Part shown: piece after piece, positions 1 through 5,211 of the stretch | How positions within the stretch are numbered: position 1 is the stretch's first letter | Layout: each line of letters opens with the position of its first letter | NCBI GenBank assembly: GCA_001818435.1 | Contig: MHKO01000031.1 | Span: forward strand, 1,700-6,910 | Length of the DNA stretch: 5,211 nucleotides | Direction: 5' to 3' | Source of the DNA: Candidatus Komeilibacteria bacterium RIFCSPLOWO2_02_FULL_48_11 | GTDB lineage: Bacteria; Patescibacteriota; Patescibacteriia; UBA2169 | Notes under the pieces: model-generated | The model's database searches: none | Seen by the model: the letters and a program-made list of their open reading frames with translations, nothing else | Told to the model about the DNA's origin: nothing | Position numbers and translations under genes: made by a program

Positions 1-448
1 CAATATGACGGATATTTGCGCGGCCATCGGCCTTTGTCAGCTTGCCAAATTAGACATGTTCAACGACGCGCGGCGGGCTTTTGCGGCGATTTACGACGCG
101 GCTTTCAAAAATCATCCGGGCTTGACCGCCCCGACTGTCAAAGATTACGCGAAATCTAATCGTCATCTATATCCTTTATTACTTAATCTAGATTATATAG
201 ATATTACTCGGGACGATTTTATCTATAAATTAAAGGAATTGAATATCGGCCCCAGCATCCTGTTCAGACCCTTGCATCTGCATAGTTTTTACGCCAATAC
301 CTTTGGGTTCAAGTACGGCGATTTTCCGGTAGCCGAGGATTTATTTGAGCGGGTTGTCTGTCTGCCGATTTCTCCGAAACTAGGGGAGGTTGTTATTAAA
401 AAAGTGGCCGAGGCGGTTTTGTATCTGATTGAAAAGCATAAGCGCTAG
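1..448 (+). CDS. DegT/DnrJ/EryC1/StrS-family sugar aminotransferase, C-terminal part (5' end outside window)
   Basis: This is the last ~148 codons of a PLP-dependent aminotransferase of the kind that converts nucleotide-linked keto-sugars to amino-sugars for surface polysaccharides. The visible frame enters the window already open (first full codon at base 2, Asn) and reads NMTDICAAIGLCQLAKLD, the family's well-known motif after the PLP-lysine region. It continues with NRHLYPLLL (family HxYP strand), GPSILFRPLHLHSFY (family PLHLQ-Y motif), FPVAEDLFERVVCLPISPKLG and the final helix. Family members are about 370-400 residues, so roughly 60% lies upstream, including the PLP lysine; the ATG at base 5 is internal, not the start. 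GC drops from 36/60 in bases 61-120 to 14/60 in 181-240, hinting at mosaic ancestry. The exact sugar substrate cannot be read. The last 81 bases have a diverged second copy at 4744-4824. Confidence 0.93.
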   Translation, partial: NMTDICAAIGLCQLAKLDMFNDARRAFAAIYDAAFKNHPGLTAPTVKDYAKSNRHLYPLLLNLDYIDITRDDFIYKLKELNIGPSILFRPLHLHSFYANTFGFKYGDFPVAEDLFERVVCLPISPKLGEVVIKKVAEAVLYLIEKHKR

Positions 449-641
449 ATTGATTGTGGATGTCTTCATCAAGCAATAGTTTTGTATATTTGACATCCGG
501 TTGGCTTACCAGAAAATCATAACTTGAGCGCAAATAAACATAGCCGCAGAATTCATTAATTCCGTGTTTGTCTTGCAGTATTTGCGCTAGCGCATGGCCA
601 ATCAGGGCAAATCGTCTTTGGAGAAGAAAGCAAATTTTCAT
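449..641 (-). pseudogene. Truncated N-terminal fragment of an unrecognised gene
   Basis: On the minus strand an ATG at 641 opens a frame whose first ~62 residues look like genuine protein: MKICFLLQRRFALIGHALAQ, then a stretch ending KYTKLLLDEDIH. It has a hydrophobic start, balanced charged residues and an alternating strand/helix pattern like the N-terminus of a Rossmann-type enzyme. The frame then runs antisense into the last codons of the aminotransferase, becomes low-quality (NQSSAYAFQSDTKPPRPLF), and stops at 396. The plausible coding part ends near 456, seven bases from the aminotransferase stop, so I read it as the 5' stump of a longer gene cut by a rearrangement. I do not recognise the family firmly; given the locus, a glycan-synthesis protein such as a glycosyltransferase is a guess. 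No clear Shine-Dalgarno precedes the ATG. It could instead be a chance open frame. Confidence 0.5.
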
Positions 642-654
642 AACTTGTTCTTAT

Positions 655-683
655 TTGAAAATGTAAGTAATTTGTTGTATACT
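655..683 (+). promoter_or_regulatory. Sigma70-type promoter for the sulfotransferase gene
   Basis: TTGAAA at 655-660 (4/6 to the -35 consensus) is followed after exactly 17 bases by TATACT at 678-683 (5/6 to the -10 consensus). Transcription would start near 690, leaving an untranslated leader of about 45 bases before the ATG at 736. The preceding gene on this strand ends at 448, so the sulfotransferase probably has its own transcript. Seen by eye only. Confidence 0.6.
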
Positions 684-714
684 AAAACTCGTCCAATCAG
701 TCAAAGGGTTACTT

Positions 715-722
715 AGGAAAGG
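715..722 (+). promoter_or_regulatory. Shine-Dalgarno-like site of the sulfotransferase gene
   Basis: AGGAAAGG, a purine-rich stretch, lies 13 bases before the ATG at 736 and 16 before a second in-frame ATG at 739. Both gaps are longer than the usual 5-10 bases. An in-frame TAA at 730-732 rules out any start further upstream, so 736 is taken as the start. Confidence 0.45.
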
Positions 723-735
723 TCGATAATAAATT

Positions 736-1704
736 ATGATGAATAAAAAAGAAATTGTTTTTGTGCTGGGCGCGTCTAAGACCGGCACTACCGCCATGAC
801 ACGGATGCTAAATGCCCATCCGGATATTTTTATTTTATTTGAGAGTTCAATTGGAATGAGTTCTCAGCTTGATAAATATACCGCGCGATTTCTCGGTACT
901 TATCCGGATTCCCGACCACTTTTTTCTTACGGGGTGACACCGGATGTTTTCTACCCGCGACTGCAAAATTTTTTGGCCAATAAAGGTTATCCTTTTAAAA
1001 TATTGGGCACGGATGCCCCGCTATTTGGTATAAATGCTAAACCGATAGAAATCCTTAGTCAATACCAGGTTGTGTATATGATCCGGAACATAAGAACCTG
1101 GCTTGCCAAAAATGCGACCATTGCTGAATATTTCACGGACAACGATATTGTCTGCCTGGCAATTGATTACACAATAGCCTTTCTGAAAAGTTTTCTTCTG
1201 CCGCGAGCGCTTAAAGTGCGGATGGAAGATATTATCCGTCAAAACGACACCATTATTGACGCCTTATCTAGTTTTTTAGATGTTCCAATGCGCCCGTATT
1301 TGGATGAATGGTGGAAAGTGTCTTTTTCGAAGGGTCACCCCAAATTAGCCCAACAATGGATTGAAACTCATCTCAGCGGTAGCTTCGGTCCGCGCGGGGT
1401 CGAAGACACTGAAGTAAAACTCGCCTCTCATCCATTTTGGGACCAGTTTCTTCCAATTTTTGATACCTACTTTCAAGACCCAAACATTAAAGTCGATGAG
1501 AAAGTCATCCTGGCCGACATAGAACGCCTGAAAGCGCTTAAACGTTTTTCCCCTTTGGGTCTTAAAGAAACATATTTGCAATTTAAGACCATACAACTTT
1601 ATCCTCGTGAACACCTCAGAAAAAAAATAACCAAACAGATTGGCAAAGAGTTCAAACGAGCTCGTGGCATGCTAAAACTTTTGATGCGTGAATTATTCAA
1701 ATAA
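736..1704 (+). CDS. PAPS-dependent sulfotransferase family protein
   Basis: A 322-residue protein with the signature of the P-loop sulfotransferase fold, which transfers sulfate from PAPS to a hydroxyl or amine of a glycan, lipid or small molecule. Residues 11-19, LGASKTGTT, are the 5'-phosphosulfate loop (usual form GxPRSGTT; here Lys15 and Thr16), followed by the typical MLNAHPDI. Residues 113-125, VYMIRNIRTWLAK, match the 3'-phosphate region (usual RDPRDxxxS), with Arg117 kept but the usual Ser apparently replaced. KVRMEDI at 160-166 corresponds to the family's RYEDL, and FLDVP follows at 180-184. The last ~30 residues are rich in Lys/Arg and may contact membrane or RNA; there is no signal peptide or membrane segment, so it should be cytoplasmic. 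It ends 38 bases from the convergent gene that supplies PAPS, which strongly supports sulfotransferase activity. The acceptor is unknown; a surface glycan is the likeliest from context. Confidence 0.8.
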   Translation: MMNKKEIVFVLGASKTGTTAMTRMLNAHPDIFILFESSIGMSSQLDKYTARFLGTYPDSRPLFSYGVTPDVFYPRLQNFLANKGYPFKILGTDAPLFGINAKPIEILSQYQVVYMIRNIRTWLAKNATIAEYFTDNDIVCLAIDYTIAFLKSFLLPRALKVRMEDIIRQNDTIIDALSSFLDVPMRPYLDEWWKVSFSKGHPKLAQQWIETHLSGSFGPRGVEDTEVKLASHPFWDQFLPIFDTYFQDPNIKVDEKVILADIERLKALKRFSPLGLKETYLQFKTIQLYPREHLRKKITKQIGKEFKRARGMLKLLMRELFK

Positions 1705-1742
1705 ATCTGTCCCCCAATCTTCTAGAACGGAATAATAGTTTT

Positions 1743-4541
1743 TTATATTAAATTTTTATCTTTTAAAAATTTAATAACAGTTTCTATGCCTTCCGCCAGA
1801 CTCAATTCACTGGTTCTAATTTCTATATCCGGATTAGTTGGGATTTCGTAGGGGGTGGATGGGCTAAAACCGATTAAGTTGTTTATTTCACCGGCGGCCG
1901 CTTTTTTGTACAAACCCTTAGTATCCCGCGCCAAGCAGGTTTCCAGGGAAGCGTTAATGAATAATTCCAAAAAATTATTCCCCACGATGGTGCGGACCAT
2001 TGACCGATCCTCGGCGTAGGGAGAGATAATCGGAACTAGTACCACGTCAAACTCTCGGGCTTTTTCTCGAGCCAATTCTGCAATCAATCGATTGTTTTCC
2101 TTGATATCTTCGCGGGAAAATCCCAGATGCTTATGCTGGTTCTGCCGGACATAGTCGCCATCAATAACAATCACGCTTTTACCTTTGGCTTCCAAGACTC
2201 TTTTTAGTCCATTGGCAATGGCCGTCTTACCTGAACCGCTTAAACCCGTAAACCATAATATCGTTTCCGATTTTTTAGCCGAGTCGGCCGGTACAAAAAC
2301 TTCTTCGCCATTGCCTATGGCCTGCAAAATCATGCTGGATATTTCGGGCCGCATAAACCAGGCCGGCGGTTGCCTGCCGGTTTTAATCATCTGACGCGCT
2401 TGGGTGCCGCTAATATGTATTTTTTCTTCTTCACTGTGGTCCGAATCATCTGGTTCGTGCACATGTGTCTGTAATTTGTTTGAATAAAACACCCTATCAA
2501 ACAGAACTGGTTCAATGCCTAAATCAGCAAATTGGTCGAAAATTTCATGGGAGGCCTTGGGACCATAAAAATTACCAACCCCGGTGTGGTCGCGGCCGAC
2601 GACAAAATGGCTGCAGCCGAAATTTTTGCGGCATAAGGCCGTAAAAATGGCCTCGCGCGGCCCGGCATAGCGTGACCAGGTCGCGTGCGTGGCAAACACC
2701 ACTTTGTCGCGCGGATAAAAATTTTTAATCATTTGCTCGTAGGCATTGATAATATATTTGGCCTGGAAATCGCCAGGCTTTTTTTTGCCGATAACCGGAT
2801 GCACAAACAGCCCGTCCGCCTGGGCCCGGCGCATGGCTTCCAGTTGAATAAACTCATGACTGCGATGAATAACATTGCGCGTGTGAAATCCCACCACCCG
2901 GCTCCAGCCCCTTTCTTCAAACATGCGCCGCACTTGCCGCGGGGTCAGTTCATATTCTTTGAACTCGGATTGGCGGCGTTTAAGCAAGCTTATCTTGCCG
3001 CCTAATAAGATTGCTTGCAAGCCGTTAATCCAACGCACGCCCGGATGTTCCTCATTGGTGGTTCCATATAACTTTTGATTTGTTTCATTTTTGTCAAAGC
3101 CGTATTTTTCCTCAAGATGCAATATGGCCATGGGGCCGGCCTCATTCCAAAGCGCCACGTCGCCGCCTTTTTCTAAAGAACTTGCCAGGTCTGGTGGAAC
3201 ATCCAGTATGATCGGAATAGTCCAAACTTCGCCACCGGGGAGCCGCATGTTATTAAGTACACCCATAAAATCCTTTTTGCCCATGAATCCCTCAATCGGA
3301 CTGAAAGCGCCGATGGCTATTTGCTCCACGTCCATTTGCCTTTCTTGGTCAAGAATTATTTTTGGCAATGATTGCAGATATTTTTCATCAGGCGTATCAC
3401 GCAATACCTGATCTATCAGCGTCCCGCCATGCGGGGCAATTAGAATAGAAGATGCATTGTCGGTCAGTAAATAATTGATCTTTAACAAATCCTGGGTCAC
3501 GGAGTCATCAGCTTTTTGATAGTAGTCGGTGTGATTAAGTAAGGCCGCTTGTTTGCTTAGCCGGTTCATCATATTAACGCAGGCAATCGGATAGCGGCCA
3601 ACGGCTGTTTCCGCGGACAGCGCCAAACCCTGGGCGCCGTCTAAGATAGTAGTAATCACGTCGTGCGCCTCGGCCCGGGTAGGTTGTTTTTTTTCAGTCA
3701 TGCTTTCCAATAAATTAGTGGCCACAAAAGCGGGTTTTTTATGTTTCCGGGCCGCACTTAAAATAATTTTTTGCGCCAAGGGAATTTTGGCAATGGAAAT
3801 TTCTTTACTTAAATCTCCACGGTCAATTAAAATATAATCCGAAGCTGCGATAATGGCGTCAAGATTTTCCAGCGCGTCCAGGCATTCTATTTTAGAAATA
3901 ATCTGCATTTTACCCTCGGTGGCCCGCCTGACTTCAATTATGGATTCCTCGTTCCGCATAAATGAAGCCGCGATAAAACTGACGCCCGCTTGGCGGCCGA
4001 TGGCAATGGCTTGGTAATCTTTATCAGAAAGAACCGGCAAGCGGAAATGGCTGGGTAAAGCCGAATCAACCACCACGGCTTTATTTCTGCCCAGGGTGCC
4101 GCTGGTAATCGCGCTGGCGGTTATATATCCCTCTGACCTTAGAGTCTGAACATCAGAGACCCGTAAGATCAAGGAATTAAAATCTACATGGATGATGTCG
4201 CCGACTGACAGTTGTTCTACAGCCGCGGCTGGCCGCAGAGTAATATTGCGCGCGTTCCCGCGCACCGCTTTTTGATGAACCTTTACTGCACTGCCCTCTT
4301 CAATCTGCACGGAATCATTAACCAATTCGCCGGTTCGTATCTGCGAGCCCTCGGTGTCCAGCACAAAAGGAATGGCAACTTCTTTAGCCAAGGCGATAAA
4401 ATATTCAAGATCTTCCAAGGTTGAATGCGACATGTTAATACGCACAAAATCAACACCCCGGGCCTTCATCATTTCTAAATGTTCGCGGGTCTTGGTGGCC
4501 GGACCAAGTGTGACAATGATTTTTACTCGATTGGTGTTCAT
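1743..4541 (-). CDS. Triple fusion: pyruvate kinase barrel - ATP sulfurylase - APS kinase (PAPS synthesis)
   Basis: A 932-residue cytoplasmic protein with three enzyme regions. Residues 5-335 are a pyruvate kinase A/B core: TLGPA, RINMSH (34-39), SKIE (216-219, catalytic Lys217, metal Glu219), RGD (241-243), VATNLLESM with Thr275, PTRAEAHDV, and SAETAVGRYP. The usual pyruvate kinase C-terminal regulatory domain is absent. Residues 363-742 are ATP sulfurylase (sulfate + ATP to APS + PPi): PHGG (370-373), AFSPIEGFMG, HTRNVIHRSHE (553-563), VGRDHTGVG (648-656), ISGTQAR (710-716), RPEI. Residues 757-932 are APS kinase (APS + ATP to PAPS + ADP): P-loop GLSGSGKT (766-773), DGDYVR, LGFSREDIKEN, SPYAEDR, KGLYKKAAAGEI. 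The sulfurylase-kinase half, ~575 residues, matches known bifunctional enzymes; the pyruvate kinase fusion is one I do not know. The start is fixed by alignment to pyruvate kinase N-termini. No frameshift is seen. All three activities are inferred from motifs. Confidence 0.93.
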   Translation of the reverse strand: MNTNRVKIIVTLGPATKTREHLEMMKARGVDFVRINMSHSTLEDLEYFIALAKEVAIPFVLDTEGSQIRTGELVNDSVQIEEGSAVKVHQKAVRGNARNITLRPAAAVEQLSVGDIIHVDFNSLILRVSDVQTLRSEGYITASAITSGTLGRNKAVVVDSALPSHFRLPVLSDKDYQAIAIGRQAGVSFIAASFMRNEESIIEVRRATEGKMQIISKIECLDALENLDAIIAASDYILIDRGDLSKEISIAKIPLAQKIILSAARKHKKPAFVATNLLESMTEKKQPTRAEAHDVITTILDGAQGLALSAETAVGRYPIACVNMMNRLSKQAALLNHTDYYQKADDSVTQDLLKINYLLTDNASSILIAPHGGTLIDQVLRDTPDEKYLQSLPKIILDQERQMDVEQIAIGAFSPIEGFMGKKDFMGVLNNMRLPGGEVWTIPIILDVPPDLASSLEKGGDVALWNEAGPMAILHLEEKYGFDKNETNQKLYGTTNEEHPGVRWINGLQAILLGGKISLLKRRQSEFKEYELTPRQVRRMFEERGWSRVVGFHTRNVIHRSHEFIQLEAMRRAQADGLFVHPVIGKKKPGDFQAKYIINAYEQMIKNFYPRDKVVFATHATWSRYAGPREAIFTALCRKNFGCSHFVVGRDHTGVGNFYGPKASHEIFDQFADLGIEPVLFDRVFYSNKLQTHVHEPDDSDHSEEEKIHISGTQARQMIKTGRQPPAWFMRPEISSMILQAIGNGEEVFVPADSAKKSETILWFTGLSGSGKTAIANGLKRVLEAKGKSVIVIDGDYVRQNQHKHLGFSREDIKENNRLIAELAREKAREFDVVLVPIISPYAEDRSMVRTIVGNNFLELFINASLETCLARDTKGLYKKAAAGEINNLIGFSPSTPYEIPTNPDIEIRTSELSLAEGIETVIKFLKDKNLI
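1748..1774. repeat. Perfect AT-only inverted repeat at the 3' end of the fusion gene
   Basis: TTAAATTTTT (1748-1757) and AAAAATTTAA (1765-1774) are perfect reverse complements around a 7-base loop. It sits in the last codons of the fusion gene, just beyond the convergent sulfotransferase stop. It has no GC pairs and no U-run after it in either direction, so it is not a standard intrinsic terminator. It could give weak bidirectional termination or be chance in AT-rich sequence. No better terminator is visible in the 38-base gap between the two genes. Confidence 0.3.
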
Positions 4542-4548
4542 TTAACGT

Positions 4549-4577
4549 ATATTAGAAAGTGTTTAATTTGTTGGCAA
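4549..4577 (-). promoter_or_regulatory. Promoter of the fusion gene, predicted to give a leaderless mRNA
   Basis: On the minus strand TTGCCA (4577-4572, 5/6 to consensus) is followed after 17 bases by TAATAT (4554-4549, 4/6). Seven bases separate the -10 box from the A of the ATG at 4541, so transcription would begin at or within a base or two of the start codon. No Shine-Dalgarno precedes this ATG, which agrees with a leaderless message. Confidence 0.45.
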
Positions 4578-4659
4578 TATGAATAATTCATTGTAAAGCA
4601 CTTTGTCAAACGTAATGATCGGTTTTCTAATAAGCAAAATTGCATAATAAAAATAAGTG

Positions 4660-4695
4660 CTATTATACTAATATACTCTATTATACTAATATACT
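4660..4695. repeat. 18-bp perfect tandem repeat, two copies
   Basis: The unit CTATTATACTAATATACT occurs at 4660-4677 and again directly at 4678-4695 with no mismatch. Each unit contains TATACT twice, giving four -10-like hexamers (4664, 4672, 4682, 4690) in 32 bases. It could have arisen by slippage, or be a binding site array or stacked promoter. The only partial -35 is TTGCAT at 4640-4645, 18 bases before the first hexamer. Confidence 0.75.
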
Positions 4696-4705
4696 AATGG
4701 AAATA

Positions 4706-4734
4706 TTGCAAAAAATTAACATTTTTGCTATATT
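4706..4734 (+). promoter_or_regulatory. Candidate promoter for the ABC exporter gene
   Basis: TTGCAA (4706-4711, 4/6) and TATATT (4729-4734, 5/6) are spaced by 17 bases. Transcription would start near 4741, producing a leader of about 100 bases that contains the aminotransferase remnant, then the ATG at 4839. The surroundings are so AT-rich that a chance match is quite possible. Confidence 0.35.
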
Positions 4735-4743
4735 ATAAAGCAA

Positions 4744-4824
4744 ATCTCTCTGAAATTAGGGGAAAGCATTATTAAAAAAGTGTCTGAAGGGGTTTTATAT
4801 TTGCTGGAAAAGTACAAACATTAA
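4744..4824 (+). pseudogene. Remnant of a second DegT-family aminotransferase: last 26 codons and stop
   Basis: The frame reads ISLKLGESIIKKVSEG, then VLYLLEKYKH and stop. It aligns without gaps to the C-terminus of the aminotransferase at 368-448: by hand 18 of 26 residues and 59 of 81 bases are identical, including a shared run of 14 bases (393-406 and 4769-4782). Upstream the frame soon meets a stop at 4717-4719 and has no start or family similarity, so only the tail survives. Its stop lies 14 bases before the ABC exporter ATG, the spacing expected if an intact aminotransferase once preceded that gene in an operon. The ~27% base divergence says it comes from a related gene, not from a recent copy of the left one. 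It might still be transcribed as leader for the exporter. Confidence 0.8.
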
Positions 4825-4838
4825 TTCTATTATTAGAT

Positions 4839-5211
4839 ATGGGACTAAAAAATACTAGCATCTATAAATTGCTCCAACTTTTCAACCAGACCTTTGGTAG
4901 TTATAAACTCCAAATTATTGGCATAGCGGTTTTGAGTTTTGTCAATAGTTTGCTCGAGGGTATAGGCATCAGCACTTTGATCCCGATATTTTCTTTTGTG
5001 GCTAAAGATGATGTAAAGGGTGCTGATTTTATCTCAAGAGTAGTAGAGAATTTTTTTAACTTTCTCCATGTTGATTTTACTTTAAAATCGTTATTGATTT
5101 TTATCATTGCAATATTCATTATTAAAGTAATAACTTTGTTCTTAGTCAGATACATAACGGCTCGGGTTACCACTAATTATCAAACTAACAGCCAAATTTC
5201 AATTTTAAAGC
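4839..5211 (+). CDS. ABC transporter, N-terminal membrane part (flippase/exporter type; 3' end outside window)
   Basis: An open frame from ATG 4839 runs 124 codons to the window end without a stop. It begins MGLKNTSIYKLLQLFNQTFG, a short amphipathic cytoplasmic start, then a first membrane segment at about residues 24-50 containing LLEGIGISTLIPIF. That E-G-x-G-I motif is characteristic of the first transmembrane helix of MsbA/PglK-like ABC exporters with fused permease and ATPase. After an external loop (about 56-80), a second membrane segment lies at about 83-107, followed by the start of a cytoplasmic loop. The ATPase domain would be beyond the window. In a glycan locus such proteins commonly flip lipid-linked oligosaccharides or export polysaccharide, but the substrate is not visible here. 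No good Shine-Dalgarno is seen. GC is about 32%, well below the fusion gene. Confidence 0.85.
   Translation, partial: MGLKNTSIYKLLQLFNQTFGSYKLQIIGIAVLSFVNSLLEGIGISTLIPIFSFVAKDDVKGADFISRVVENFFNFLHVDFTLKSLLIFIIAIFIIKVITLFLVRYITARVTTNYQTNSQISILK

Larger units (their letters stand above)
4542..4743. other. Very AT-rich divergent intergenic spacer
   Basis: About 200 bases between the divergent fusion gene and the aminotransferase remnant. I counted 40 G/C in the 180 bases 4561-4740 (22%), far below the genes on its left. It contains the minus-strand promoter, an 18-bp tandem repeat, a plus-strand promoter candidate and an imperfect hairpin: GCAAAAAAT at 4708-4716 against ATTTTTGC at 4721-4728 with one extra A. 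I see no coding potential or RNA gene. Confidence 0.6.

Noticed and set aside
1021..1614. Minus-strand open frames of 73 and 89 codons within the sulfotransferase gene
   Set aside because: They are antisense to a well-supported gene and their translations look like random sequence.
1705..1742. Possible terminator between the two convergent genes
   Set aside because: There is no GC-rich hairpin with a following T-run; only short symmetry such as TTCTAGAA is present.
2185..3411. Several open frames on the plus strand of 70-106 codons opposite the fusion gene
   Set aside because: They lie antisense to a continuous gene with clear conserved motifs, and their translations show no recognisable family features.
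4212..4545. Two plus-strand open frames opposite the pyruvate kinase start
   Set aside because: They are antisense to the conserved TLGPA and RINMSH motifs and have no independent support.
4705..4732. Imperfect hairpin just before the aminotransferase remnant as a terminator or insertion-sequence end
   Set aside because: The stem is almost all A-T with a bulge, no T-run follows, no matching copy exists elsewhere in the window, and no transposase is present.
449..4740. Insertion sequence or transposon carrying the cassette
   Set aside because: No transposase, integrase, terminal inverted repeats or short target-site duplication was found; the flanking similarity is a diverged gene tail.
4901..5173. 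A 90-codon minus-strand open frame near the right end
   Set aside because: The plus strand here carries a clear ABC exporter N-terminus; the minus frame is its Ile/Lys-rich complement.

Overview
This 5.2 kb bacterial window looks like part of a cell-surface polysaccharide locus. It holds the 3' end of a DegT/DnrJ/EryC1-type sugar aminotransferase, a PAPS-type sulfotransferase, a very large gene making activated sulfate, and the 5' end of an ABC exporter of the flippase type. The organism cannot be named from the sequence. The compact layout, the unusual fusion and one weakly remembered protein style would fit an uncultured lineage such as Patescibacteria/CPR, but this is a guess. Base composition is uneven: sampled 60-base lines run from about 60% GC in the ATP sulfurylase part of the fusion gene to 22% in the 4561-4740 spacer and about 32% in the ABC transporter.

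Layout. 1-448 (+) is the C-terminal part of the aminotransferase. 449-641 (-) is the truncated start of another gene, cut off right beside the aminotransferase stop. 655-683 is a good sigma70-type promoter that drives 736-1704 (+), a sulfotransferase. 1743-4541 (-) is convergent to it and encodes a 932-residue protein with three enzyme domains in one chain: pyruvate kinase barrel, ATP sulfurylase and APS kinase. 4542-4743 is a very AT-rich spacer with divergent promoter candidates and an 18-bp tandem repeat. 4744-4824 (+) is an orphaned copy of the last 26 codons plus stop of a DegT aminotransferase, collinear with 368-448. 4839-5211 (+) starts the ABC exporter and runs off the window.

How it may work together (inference). 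ATP sulfurylase makes APS, APS kinase makes PAPS, and the attached pyruvate kinase could turn the released ADP back into ATP using PEP. The neighbouring sulfotransferase would use PAPS to sulfate a glycan or glycolipid made by this locus, and the ABC exporter would move the product or its lipid-linked precursor across the membrane. The two aminotransferase 3' ends, with a truncated gene at the left edge, suggest that the sulfation cassette (about 449-4740) was placed between an aminotransferase and its downstream ABC exporter by recombination.
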